64,000 bases of DNA, from positions 36,025 through 100,024 of the forward strand of contig NZ_JANFAK020000011.1 of NCBI RefSeq assembly GCF_024721315.2, in the 5' to 3' direction. Under the pieces are notes generated by a model. That model saw only the letters and a program-made list of their open reading frames with translations. It had not been told where the DNA came from and ran no database searches. This DNA comes from Streptomyces sp. Isolate_45 (GTDB lineage Bacteria; Actinomycetota; Actinomycetes; Streptomycetales; Streptomycetaceae). Made by a program: the position numbers and the translations under genes. This document shows, piece by piece, positions 9,001-16,797 of the stretch (position 1 is the first letter of the stretch; each line of letters opens with the position of its first letter).

Positions 9001-9940
9001 CTTCGCCGGGTACGGACAGCTCTTCGAACCGGGCGAGGTCTTCGCGTACTCCGCCTGCGGCACCTCCATCGTCGCCGCGCTCATCGAGAGGCTCCTCGGC
9101 ATCCCCTGGCGCCGCGCCGTCAACGAGCTCATGTTGACCCCACTCGGCATCAAGGAGATCCCCGAGACCTTCACCGAGGGCGGCCACTACGGGGACACCG
9201 TCTCCGCCGGCTACCTGTGGAGCGAGGGCGAACAGCGCTACGTCCGCCACGACCCGCCGCCCCAGACCATCGCCGACGACGCGGCCGGGTCCTTCTCCGT
9301 CTGCCTCACCCTGGACGACCTCGCGAAGATCGCCCTCCTCGCCCTCCACGACGGCGTCGCCCCCGGCGGGGAGCGCCTGCTCTCCGCCGACCTCGCCGAA
9401 CAGATGCGCACCCCGCAGATCGACGTCCCCGGACACCACTTCATGCACGCCTGGGGCCTGGGCTGGCTGATGTTCGGACCGACCGCCTTCGGCTTCAACT
9501 CCAACGGCAGCGGCCACCACAACTTCATCCAGATCTTCCCCGAGCAGCGCACCTTCCTGATCCTCCTGGCCAACGCCTACCCCGCCTTCGGCCTGTACGA
9601 GGACCTCCTGCGCGCCCTGACCGGCGAGGGCCTCATCCGCACCGGCCGTCCCTTCGACATGGACCTCGACGCCTGCGCCGGCCAGTACGACTCCGACGGC
9701 TACCGGCTGAACGTCGTGCGGGGCCGCGAGCACCTCGGCTACGAGTACTCCGAGCGCGGCCGCGACGGGAAGTGGCATCGCCTCGACGAGGGCGACCTCG
9801 TCCTCTCCGGCGCCGGCGGCTTCAGCTCCATGTCGAGGAAGAACGTCCTCGCCGGCTCCATCTCCTTCATCCCCGCACCAGGAACCCGCCTCCCGGCATA
9901 CGTGCGGATCGGCCAGCGGTTCGCCAGGAAGGTCCGATGA
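6092..9940 (+). CDS. NRPS (C remnant-A-T) fused to PBP/beta-lactamase-type hydrolase domain
   Basis: 1282 residues from GTG 6092, preceded by GAGGGGAA at 8 nt; earlier in-frame starts give Arg/Pro-rich noise. Order: a short condensation-like half domain without HHxxxDG (about 30-215); an adenylation domain with A3 IYTSGSTGLPKG near 396, A4 NFDLSVFE near 442 and A10 NGKVDRK near 722; a carrier domain with GGHSLL near 780; a serine-hydrolase fold of the beta-lactamase/PBP family (about 850-1180); and a C-terminal beta-rich, lipocalin-like part. By eye the pocket code is DLFNNALTYK, a published alanine code. In the hydrolase domain the SxxK motif reads C-I-T-K (Cys894), the YxN position reads YSAC and a GSGHH segment lies near 1141. 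PBP-type thioesterases release peptides in pathways such as surugamide, normally with Ser. Release or acyl transfer by this domain is inference. Confidence 0.9.
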   Translation: MGEMPAVTYAAPEETTNAAPALQLPVRDTGGGESESPVTHSWTDRAFQPLSEFVGARGLEAADLFNAAFTVLLHRYSGQNDLVLARAGGPADPDRVHPVAVRSRIGDDVTFVTLTAALSARYRAAARDPEHADVPADLGTGLRAGFVSRDTRARAAAAGPRPDGLDLLLEVEHAPDGIRFALTYDGALFTEAFVSRMAANYRTLLLDACRRPTAPVGDLAVLSEEETRHLLTDLGGTARTHLHDTTLHAHVEAQAARTPQAPAVEWRGTTLTYRELDEQANRIARALLAHGIAPGSRVGVCVTRTHRTVCLLLAVHKAGCAYVPLDPAYPADRLSGIAATADMAAVVLEDAPGAAAWLDAVPATALPWHELWEKAGAERPDPPEIDVDPAATTHLIYTSGSTGLPKGVVISHRNVAALLAWVRDTYRPAELARVLFATSLNFDLSVFELWAPLTTGGSVVVVDNVLALTEDESLRPSLVNTVPSALNVLLQRSAVPACTTVLNVAGEPLAKELVNAAFASTGVERLYNLYGPSEDTTYSTWKCFTGPVTDSPTIGVPVHNTVAHLLDARGHLVPRGVVGELHLGGDGLAGGYINDPERTAAVFVPAPPHLPSGTLYRTGDLACWTEDGELRFMGRKDNQVKVRGFRVELGEIESVLREVVGLKDVAALAVRADDDTRLVCWVGLEGADVPVDAMADHLRRKLPHYMQPARILVEERLPQLPNGKVDRKALAARDVDWSASDGDDRAFTTDDPDEAPVAAVWTDLLGVARLGPDRDFFSVGGHSLLANLLAARLGDAAGRTVGVAEIYEHRTLTAQARLLRRKREQAPAATAEAGADGRSAAVAEALHTSGRGHGVPGAAAAVYIDGTLRFVHHGVDDIETGAPRGEASRQRVTCITKPMLAFTALRLVDRGLVGLDESLTTLLPHAFRRGGGRTVDVTLRQLLSHTSGIDDSYEVWHDTDLPDLDRYLDTFAGYGQLFEPGEVFAYSACGTSIVAALIERLLGIPWRRAVNELMLTPLGIKEIPETFTEGGHYGDTVSAGYLWSEGEQRYVRHDPPPQTIADDAAGSFSVCLTLDDLAKIALLALHDGVAPGGERLLSADLAEQMRTPQIDVPGHHFMHAWGLGWLMFGPTAFGFNSNGSGHHNFIQIFPEQRTFLILLANAYPAFGLYEDLLRALTGEGLIRTGRPFDMDLDACAGQYDSDGYRLNVVRGREHLGYEYSERGRDGKWHRLDEGDLVLSGAGGFSSMSRKNVLAGSISFIPAPGTRLPAYVRIGQRFARKVR

Positions 9941-11217
9941 CAACGCCCCGCGAAACCCGCAAACACGTCCTGTTCGTCACCTGGAAGACCGGCAACGCAC
10001 CCGCGTTCGAGGCGGCCAAACGGCTCGGCCACGAGGTCACCCTCATCCGCTCGCTGCGCATGGAGAAGTCCCAGAACATCGACTTCGACGCCTCGCCCTA
10101 CGGCGCGTTCGTCGACTCCGTGCACGTCCTCGACGACGCCACCGAGTACGAGGCCCTGCGCGCCTGCGTCCTCGACGTCCACCGCCGTCGGCCCGTCGAC
10201 GGGTTCGTCGCCACCGTCGACGCGCTCGTCGTGCCGGTCGCCGAGATCGCCGAGGAGATCGGCGTCCCCTTCACCGCCGCACGCGGCGCCCGGACGGCCA
10301 AACTGAAGCACCACTGCCGCGAGGCCCTCGCCGCCGCGGGCGTCGACACCACCCGGCACACCGTCGTCACCGACTTCGACGGTGCCGCCGCCTTCGCCGC
10401 CGCCACCGGGTACCCCGTCGTCGTCAAACCCGCCCGCGGCTCCGCGAGCGAGGGCGCCCACGTCGTCCCCGACGAGAGGGCACTGCGCGAGGTCCTGGAC
10501 CGGGCCACCACCGACGACGCCACCTACGAGGCGGGCATCCTCGTCGAGGAGTACCTGACCGGCCGCTTCGTCTCCGCCGAGATCGGACTCTCGCACGGCC
10601 GCTTCCTGCGACTGGCCGTCAGCGAACGCTCCACCTGGCACCGCCACGAGGCCCTGGAGACCGGCACGACCATCCCCGCCGCCATCGGCACCGACGACCA
10701 CGCGGCCGTCATGGACTTCGCCGAGGCCGTCGTCGGCGCCCTGGACCTGCGCCTCGGAATCTTCCACGTCGAGATCATGCTGGGCGCCGACGGTCGCCCC
10801 CGGCTCATCGAACTCAACCCGCGCGTCATGGGCTCCTGCCTCCCGAACCTCTACCGGCTCGCCGGCGGCGGGGACATCTTCGAACTGCTGGTCCGCGTCC
10901 ACCTCGACGAGGAGGTGGAGCCCCGCACCCCCACCTTCACCCGGTACGCGACCGTCCGCTGGTTCGGCGCCGCGGACCCGGCCCCCCGCCCCGACCGCGT
11001 GCCACCCCTGGACTGGGCCGCCGCCGAGTACGGGGACTCCCTGCACGCGCTGACCGTCCGCTTCCCGGACGGCGACGTGCTGCCCGCCTGCCGGGGCAAC
11101 CTCGGCAACTTCGGCGAGGTACAGGTGGTCCACGCCGACCACACGACATCGATCAAGATCGCTGAGCGGATCGTCGGACGGACGGCTGACCTGCTCGGCA
11201 TCGAGGTGACGGGATGA
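9937..11217 (+). CDS. ATP-grasp amino-acid ligase
   Basis: 426 residues. The ATG at 9937 overlaps the NRPS stop (ATGA), so the two are translationally coupled. ATP-grasp features are visible: VVVKPARGSASEGAHVV (about 162-177), the acidic hinge VEEYLTGRFVSAE near 201, and the metal-binding LIELNPRVMGS near 289. The layout resembles L-amino-acid ligases of the BacD/DdaF kind, which activate a carboxylate as acyl phosphate and join it to an amine. In this cluster it may join a modified amino acid to the alanine unit, or make a dipeptide offered to the NRPS. Confidence 0.88.
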   Translation: MTTPRETRKHVLFVTWKTGNAPAFEAAKRLGHEVTLIRSLRMEKSQNIDFDASPYGAFVDSVHVLDDATEYEALRACVLDVHRRRPVDGFVATVDALVVPVAEIAEEIGVPFTAARGARTAKLKHHCREALAAAGVDTTRHTVVTDFDGAAAFAAATGYPVVVKPARGSASEGAHVVPDERALREVLDRATTDDATYEAGILVEEYLTGRFVSAEIGLSHGRFLRLAVSERSTWHRHEALETGTTIPAAIGTDDHAAVMDFAEAVVGALDLRLGIFHVEIMLGADGRPRLIELNPRVMGSCLPNLYRLAGGGDIFELLVRVHLDEEVEPRTPTFTRYATVRWFGAADPAPRPDRVPPLDWAAAEYGDSLHALTVRFPDGDVLPACRGNLGNFGEVQVVHADHTTSIKIAERIVGRTADLLGIEVTG

Positions 11218-12191
11218 CGATGACGACGCCCACCACGGCCCCTGCCGCGGCCCCCGCGCAGACCACGCCCACCCGGCCCTTCTTCGCCGAGACCCGGGCG
11301 CAGCTCGCCGGCCTGGGACTGCCCGACGCCGACCCGGCCGCCACCGAGAGCTCGGGGAAGACCTTCGCCGACGGCTGCCACTTCCGCGTCGAGGTGCCCA
11401 CCGTCAACTCCGTGCAGGCCGCCGAGACGCTCCTGTCGCAGAGCCGCCGCCGGGGCTTCACCATCAACCGCATCACCGAGACCCGCGGCATGTACCGCCA
11501 CACCGCCCGGGAGATCGGCGAGTACGTCGCCCTGGGCAGGGAGTACGGGGCCGAGATCCTGATGTCGGTCGGCCCCCGCGCCAGCTACGACACCGGGGGC
11601 AGCGTCCAGACCCCCGAGGGCGTCAGGATCGGCTACCGGCTGCGCGGCCAGGAGCAGATGGTCCGGGCCGTCGAGGACGTCAAACGCGGTCTCGAACTCG
11701 GCGTGCGCGGCTTCGTCGTCTACGACGAAGGCCTGCTGTGGGTGCTGAACCGGTTGCGCACCGCCGGAGAACTCCCCGCGGACATCCACCTCAAGGTCTC
11801 CGCCCACTGCGGCCACGGCAACGCGGCCTCCGCGCAGATGCTGGAAATGCTCGGCGCCGACAGCTTCAACCCCGTCCGCGACCTGACCCTGCCCATGATC
11901 GCGGCGCTGCGCCAGGCGGTGACCATCCCGCTCGACTGCCACGTGGACAACCCCCGGATGTCCGGTGGTTTCGTCCGCACCTACGAGGCCCCCGAGTTCG
12001 TCCGCGTCGCCGCCCCGATCTACCTCAAGACCGGCAACAGCGCACTGGAGGGGCACGGCGTCAGCCCCAGCCTCAACCAGCTCGACGACATCCTCCGCCA
12101 GGTCGAGATCGTCACCGAGTTCCTCGGCCGCCACCACCCCGAGGCCCGCCAGAGCCCGTCCGGCCACCACCTGACACCCGTCGGCCCCTGA
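11214..12191 (+). CDS. U32-peptidase-like TIM-barrel protein
   Basis: 325 residues, coupled to the ATP-grasp gene by an ATGA overlap. It resembles U32 proteins in its alternating strand/helix pattern and in the passage FVVYDEGLLWVLNRLR, then LPADIHLKVSAHCGHG, then GADSFNPVRDLTLPMIAALR. Members such as UbiU/UbiV, RlhA and TrhP act as O2-independent hydroxylase components with a four-Cys Fe-S site. Only three Cys are obvious here (ADGC, AHCGHG, LDCHVDN), in a different spacing, so that chemistry is not supported. The function in the cluster is unknown. Confidence is moderate for the fold and low for any activity. Confidence 0.6.
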   Translation: MTMTTPTTAPAAAPAQTTPTRPFFAETRAQLAGLGLPDADPAATESSGKTFADGCHFRVEVPTVNSVQAAETLLSQSRRRGFTINRITETRGMYRHTAREIGEYVALGREYGAEILMSVGPRASYDTGGSVQTPEGVRIGYRLRGQEQMVRAVEDVKRGLELGVRGFVVYDEGLLWVLNRLRTAGELPADIHLKVSAHCGHGNAASAQMLEMLGADSFNPVRDLTLPMIAALRQAVTIPLDCHVDNPRMSGGFVRTYEAPEFVRVAAPIYLKTGNSALEGHGVSPSLNQLDDILRQVEIVTEFLGRHHPEARQSPSGHHLTPVGP

Positions 12192-12227
12192 GCCCGGCCG
12201 GTCAGCACACAGACAGAGGTCAACAGC

Positions 12228-14027
12228 ATGTGCCGCATCTACGGCCACTTCGGTGGGGAGCCCGTCGACCGCGACGTCCTGCGCGCCGTCGCACGGGCGA
12301 TGCACCACGGCGGTCCCGACGACCGGACCGTCCACACCGCCGACACCTGGGCGCTGGGCAACAACCGCCTCGCCGTCCAGGGCATCGAGCACGGACGACA
12401 GCCCTTCGTCCTGGGCGACATGACGTGCGTGTTCAACGGAGAGATCTACAACCACCGCGAACTGCGCGCCGAACTCGTCGCCGCCGGCCACACCTTCGAG
12501 GGCGACTGCGACGGAGACGTCCTGCTGCCCCTGTACGAACGCCACGGGGACGCCTTCGTCTCCCGCCTCGAAGGCATGTTCGCGATCGCCGTCGTCGACC
12601 GCCGCGCCGAGCCCTGCCTGAAGCTCTTCAACGACCACGCCGGCATGAAGTCCCTGTTCTACTACCTCTCCGCCGACGGCCGACGGCTCTGCTTCGCCTC
12701 GGAACTCCAGGCCCTGTCCCGGTTCCCCGACTTCCCCGACGCCCTCGACCCCCTCGCCATCGACCGCTACCTCGGCGGCAGGGCCGTCTGGGGCCCGGAC
12801 ACCGTCCACACCAAGGTCCGCACCATGGTCCCGGGCACGACACTGCGCTTCGCCGACGGACGCCTCACCCTCGGTCGGACCCCGCTGTCGCCCGCCGACC
12901 CCGAGTGGCCGGACGCGGGACCCGACCTCGGCGCGGCCGCCGAGCTCCTCGACGTGACGCTGCGTCACGAACTCACCCGCATGCTCGACGCGGACGTGCC
13001 CGTCTGCGTCATCACCAGCGGCGGACTCGACTCCAGCTACACATCGGCGATCGCCGCCGGCATCGTCCCCGACCTGGCCTCCTTCAACGTCGCCTACCGG
13101 GGCGACTGGCCGGCCGACGAACGCCACTTCGCCGAGGAGGCGGCCCGCCACAGCGGCACCCGCCACCACCAGGTCCTGCTCGACCCCGCGGACTTCCCCG
13201 CCCTCGTCGACCGCTTCGTCCGCCACCTGGACCAGCCGAACAACGCCCCGCACAGCCTCAGCACCTTCGCCCTTTTCGAAGCCATCCACGAGGCCGGGTT
13301 CAAGGTCGCCCTCACCGGCGACGGCGCCGACGAACTCTTCGGCGGCTACGCCCGCTTCGTCAAGGCCGCGCGGGACGACTCCGCGACCTGGCACCGCGGC
13401 TACCAGGACACCATGGCCGCCATCGGCACCAGCACCCTCCAGCGCCTCTACACCCCCGCCTACCGGGCCCACCTCGCGGCGAACGGCGGTCTCTTCGGCG
13501 ACCGCACCGGCGACGAACTCGACCGCCGGGTCCGCTCGGGAGAGCTCGACAAGCTGGAAACGCTCCTGCGCTACGACCAGTTCGAACGCTTCCCGTACTA
13601 CATCCTGCGCCGCGTCGACCACCTGAGCATGGCCCACTCCGTGGAAGCCAGGATCCCCTTCCTCCAACCGTCCGTGATGCGCCTCGCCCACGCCCTGCCC
13701 ACCGCGCTCAAGGTCGTCGGCGACACCGTCAAGGCTCCGGTCTCCGAAGCCGCCCGCCGCTGGGTGCCCAGGAGCGTCATCGATCGGCCCAAGCAGCCCT
13801 TCACCCTTCCCATCGCGGCGATGATCAAGCCCGGCGAGGCGCTGCACGAGCTGATCGGCGACACCCTCCTCGCCCCCGGCGCCCGCTACCGCGACCACGT
13901 CCGTCAGGACGTCGTCCACGACCTGTTCCGCATGCAGTCCGAGAACCCGGGCGCGCACACCGCGGAAGTCCTCTGGTCCTTGCTGATGCTCGAAACCTGG
14001 CTGTCCGCCAGGAACCTCACCCCGTAG
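12228..14027 (+). CDS. Glutamine-dependent asparagine synthase-type enzyme
   Basis: 599 residues. It begins MCRIYG, keeping the Cys2 nucleophile of a class II glutamine amidotransferase domain (about 1-190, with FNGEIYNH), followed by an ATP-pyrophosphatase domain with SGGLDSSY near residue 264 and LTGDGADELFGGY. AsnB-type enzymes adenylate a carboxylate and amidate it with ammonia from glutamine. Because Cys2 is present, amide formation is more likely than the beta-lactam or lasso-peptide closure made by relatives that have lost it. It lies 36 nt after the U32-like gene, in the same orientation. Confidence 0.9.
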   Translation: MCRIYGHFGGEPVDRDVLRAVARAMHHGGPDDRTVHTADTWALGNNRLAVQGIEHGRQPFVLGDMTCVFNGEIYNHRELRAELVAAGHTFEGDCDGDVLLPLYERHGDAFVSRLEGMFAIAVVDRRAEPCLKLFNDHAGMKSLFYYLSADGRRLCFASELQALSRFPDFPDALDPLAIDRYLGGRAVWGPDTVHTKVRTMVPGTTLRFADGRLTLGRTPLSPADPEWPDAGPDLGAAAELLDVTLRHELTRMLDADVPVCVITSGGLDSSYTSAIAAGIVPDLASFNVAYRGDWPADERHFAEEAARHSGTRHHQVLLDPADFPALVDRFVRHLDQPNNAPHSLSTFALFEAIHEAGFKVALTGDGADELFGGYARFVKAARDDSATWHRGYQDTMAAIGTSTLQRLYTPAYRAHLAANGGLFGDRTGDELDRRVRSGELDKLETLLRYDQFERFPYYILRRVDHLSMAHSVEARIPFLQPSVMRLAHALPTALKVVGDTVKAPVSEAARRWVPRSVIDRPKQPFTLPIAAMIKPGEALHELIGDTLLAPGARYRDHVRQDVVHDLFRMQSENPGAHTAEVLWSLLMLETWLSARNLTP

Positions 14028-14036
14028 GAGACAGAC

Positions 14037-14858
14037 ATGTCACAGTCCACCCCGCCCATCCGCTCGCTGCTCGCCGGCGTCACCAAGGACGACATCCGCC
14101 GCGACCCGTTCCCCCACATCGTGATCAGCGACGCGCTGCCCCAGCCCCTGTACGACGCGCTGGCCGCCTCCATGCCCGACGTCGAGTACATCGGCACGCG
14201 GATCGGCAAGGAGATCACGTCGAACGAGCGCTACAACTACATGTCCGAACACATCCTCCAGGACGAGGCGACGGCCCAGGTGTGGAAGGACTTCGTGACC
14301 TACCACGCGTCGCCCGAGTTCTACGCCCAGTTCCTCGACCTGTTCCAGGACGACCTGCTCGCCAACCTGCCCGACGCCGAGAAGCAGTGCGGCCCCCTGC
14401 GCGACCTGCGCGTCGGCCGCCGCAACCGGGACGGCTTCGACACGCACGACATCCTCATGGACTGCACCGCCGTCATCAATTCGGCCGTGACCGGCCGGCC
14501 CTCCGCCTACCGCGGCCCCCACGTGGACAAGCCCTACAAGCTGTTCGGCGGACTCTTCTACATGCGCCTCGCCGAGGACGACGCCATCGGCGGCGACCTC
14601 GTCCTCTACAAGTACCGTGAGGGCGCCCACAAGTTCACCACCAGCGCCTCCGAGTACGGCGACAACCGGTTCGACATCGATCCGCAGTACGTCGAGGAGG
14701 TCGCCACCGTCCCGTACCGGAGCAACACGCTCGTGATGTACCCCATCAACCCGCTGGCCCTGCACGGTGTGTCGGTGCGCAGCCTCACACCGCACCAGCG
14801 GCGCTTCGTCGCCCTCGTCGGTGATCTCCAGAACCCGCTCTTCGACCTTGCGCTCTGA
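14037..14858 (+). CDS. 2-oxoglutarate/Fe(II)-dependent oxygenase
   Basis: 273 residues, nine nt after the synthase gene with GGAGA upstream of the ATG. The double-stranded beta-helix carries an HxD pair (His162-Val-Asp164 in GPHVDKPYKLFGG), a distal His243 in NPLALHGVSVR, and a following Arg/Arg pair suited to bind 2-oxoglutarate. Such enzymes usually hydroxylate, but may desaturate, cyclise or halogenate; the Asp makes halogenation unlikely. The substrate is probably a free or tethered amino acid of this pathway. Confidence 0.8.
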   Translation: MSQSTPPIRSLLAGVTKDDIRRDPFPHIVISDALPQPLYDALAASMPDVEYIGTRIGKEITSNERYNYMSEHILQDEATAQVWKDFVTYHASPEFYAQFLDLFQDDLLANLPDAEKQCGPLRDLRVGRRNRDGFDTHDILMDCTAVINSAVTGRPSAYRGPHVDKPYKLFGGLFYMRLAEDDAIGGDLVLYKYREGAHKFTTSASEYGDNRFDIDPQYVEEVATVPYRSNTLVMYPINPLALHGVSVRSLTPHQRRFVALVGDLQNPLFDLAL

Positions 14859-14868
14859 GGTGCCCCCC

Positions 14869-15783
14869 TTGCTTCCCTTCGACCAGCGAACCGGTCACAT
14901 CTGGCTCGACGGCCGCCTCGTGGACTGGGCCGACGCCAAGCTCCACGTCCTCACGCACGGCCTGCACTACGCCAGCAGCGTCTTCGAGGGCGTACGCGTC
15001 TACGGCGGCGCCCCCTTCATGCTCCGCGAACACCTCGCCCGGCTGCGGACCTCGGCACGGATCCTCGACTTCGACCTCGAACACGACGAGGAGACCCTCC
15101 ACCGGGCGACCCTCGACGTCGTCGCCAAGGCCGGCATCACCGAGGGCTACGTCCGCGTCAACGCCTGGCGCGGCTCCGAGGTCATCCAGACCGCCGCGCT
15201 GCGAACGTCCGTGCACACCTCCGTGGCCGCGTGGGAGATCCCGGCCGGCTACTACGCGGCGGCAGACGCCCTCCGCACGGGCATCTCCCTCGTCACCGCC
15301 GAGTACCGCAGGCCCTCCCCGCGCTACGCCCCGGTCAAGAGCAAGGCCGCCGGCAACTACATGATCGGCACGGTCAGCAAGAACCACGCCCTGCGGGCGG
15401 GCTTCGACGACGCGCTGCTCCTCGACGACGAGGACAACATCGTCGAGGCCACCGGCGCCCACGTCTTCTTCACCCGGGGCGGTACCCTCCACACCCCGAC
15501 CACGCGGTGCACCATCGACGGCATCACCCGGGCCTGCGTCCTGGCGATCGCCGACCACGAGGGCATCCCGTACGAGATCGGCGACCTGGACGCCGGCTTC
15601 CCCGCCGAGGCCGACGGGGCCTTCATCTGCGGCACCGCCTGCGAGATCCTCCCGGTCGCCCGCATCGACGACCACCACTACGACCTGACCGGAAACGACG
15701 TGATCGGACGGCTCATCACCGGCTACCACGACCTGATCGCAGGCCGGAGCCCGGTGGAAGTGCCGAACGCATGGGGGCGGTAA
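14869..15783 (+). CDS. Class IV PLP-dependent aminotransferase (IlvE/BCAT-like)
   Basis: 304 residues from TTG 14869, whose TGAGGTG ribosome-binding site spans the stop of the preceding gene; an alternative GTG lies at 14860. Fold type IV features: HGLHYASSVFEGVRVYGG near the N-terminus and VKSKAAGNYM with the Schiff-base Lys at about residue 159, followed by DEDNIVEATGAHVF. The family includes branched-chain and D-amino-acid aminotransferases and aminodeoxychorismate lyase; overall the sequence is closest in look to BCAT. It probably supplies or reshapes an amino-acid building block for the cluster. Confidence 0.87.
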   Translation: MLPFDQRTGHIWLDGRLVDWADAKLHVLTHGLHYASSVFEGVRVYGGAPFMLREHLARLRTSARILDFDLEHDEETLHRATLDVVAKAGITEGYVRVNAWRGSEVIQTAALRTSVHTSVAAWEIPAGYYAAADALRTGISLVTAEYRRPSPRYAPVKSKAAGNYMIGTVSKNHALRAGFDDALLLDDEDNIVEATGAHVFFTRGGTLHTPTTRCTIDGITRACVLAIADHEGIPYEIGDLDAGFPAEADGAFICGTACEILPVARIDDHHYDLTGNDVIGRLITGYHDLIAGRSPVEVPNAWGR

Positions 15784-16721
15784 CCGCCCTGGAGAAGCTG
15801 CTGCCGGTGGTCCTGGCCTTCGGCTGCGGCGTCCTCCTCGCACGACGCAAGGTCGTACCGGCCGAGAGCTCCAAGGTCTTCGCCGACTACGCCTTCCTCT
15901 TCGCGGTGCCCTGCTACCTGTTCGGCAACATCTACGCGAGCGACCTGGCGGCCCTCTTCGACTGGCGGGCGATCGGCGGCTACGCGGCCACGGCCGCCTG
16001 CGCGGTGGTCGTGGTGGGCACCGCGGCCCGGTTGTTCGGCGTACTGGACCCCCGGGGCGTCGCCCTGCGCATCATGGCGGGCGTCCAGGTGAACACCGCG
16101 TACTTCGCCGTACCGGTGTTCATCATGCTCTTCGGGAACGCCGCGCCGATCTTCCCCGTGCTGTTGTTCCAGGTCTGCGTGCTGTCGCTCGTCGTCATCT
16201 CGATCATGGAGCTGGGGCGGCCTGAGCGCACCGGCGGGCCCGGCGCGCGCCTGGCCCGCGCCGTCGGCGCCTCGCTGGTGACGCCCGTCGTCCTCGCGTG
16301 CAACGCGGGGATCGTGCTGAACCTGCTGTCGGTGCGACTGCCGGAGGCGGTCCTGGACAGCTTCGCGTTCGTGGGCGACAGCGCCTCCCCGGTGGCCCTC
16401 TTCGCGCTCGGCCTGCACCTGGGCGGAGCCGGCCTCACCCTGCGGGGCACCACCCTGGAGGAGGTGTGGCTCGTCGGCTTCAAGTGCCTGGTCTTCCCGT
16501 TCATGGCGTGGGCGGTGTGCCGCTACGTCTTCGGCGTCGAGGGCGACTGGCTCGCCTACCTGGTGCTGATCGCCGCCATGCCGGCCCCGCAGAACCTGTT
16601 CATCTTCGCGCAGCGCTACGACGTCGACGTGGCCCTGTCCGCGGAACTGGTCGTCAAGAGTTCCCTGGCGTCGCTGCTCGTGCTGCCCCTGTGGGTGCAG
16701 TGGACCGTCCACTTCGGCTGA
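15771..16721 (+). CDS. AEC (auxin efflux carrier) family transporter
   Basis: 316 residues; the ATG at 15771 lies inside the end of the aminotransferase gene (13-nt overlap). It is strongly hydrophobic with about ten membrane segments and shows the AEC pattern of N-terminal LPVVLAFGCGVLLARR and a C-terminal repeat with MPAPQNLFIFAQRY. Relatives move small carboxylates or auxin-like acids. A second transporter in the cluster next to the MFS exporter suggests import of an acid precursor or export of the product. Confidence 0.85.
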   Translation: MGAVTALEKLLPVVLAFGCGVLLARRKVVPAESSKVFADYAFLFAVPCYLFGNIYASDLAALFDWRAIGGYAATAACAVVVVGTAARLFGVLDPRGVALRIMAGVQVNTAYFAVPVFIMLFGNAAPIFPVLLFQVCVLSLVVISIMELGRPERTGGPGARLARAVGASLVTPVVLACNAGIVLNLLSVRLPEAVLDSFAFVGDSASPVALFALGLHLGGAGLTLRGTTLEEVWLVGFKCLVFPFMAWAVCRYVFGVEGDWLAYLVLIAAMPAPQNLFIFAQRYDVDVALSAELVVKSSLASLLVLPLWVQWTVHFG

Positions 16722-16797
16722 GGCCGCGACGGTCGCCCCCGCACCGCCATCCCGAACCCCTTACCCCTCACACCCATCCGAGAGGTGGATCCCAACC

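Noticed and set aside
6197..9943. Very long open frame on the minus strand opposite the NRPS gene, and similar frames opposite other genes
   Set aside because: High-GC codon bias leaves the antisense frame free of stops. The translation is Gly/Val/Asp-rich without motifs, while the plus strand has complete NRPS motifs.
12228..14027. Reading the AsnB-like enzyme as a beta-lactam synthetase or lasso cyclase
   Set aside because: The Cys2 amidotransferase nucleophile is intact and there is no lasso precursor or carboxyethyl-arginine-type synthase nearby.
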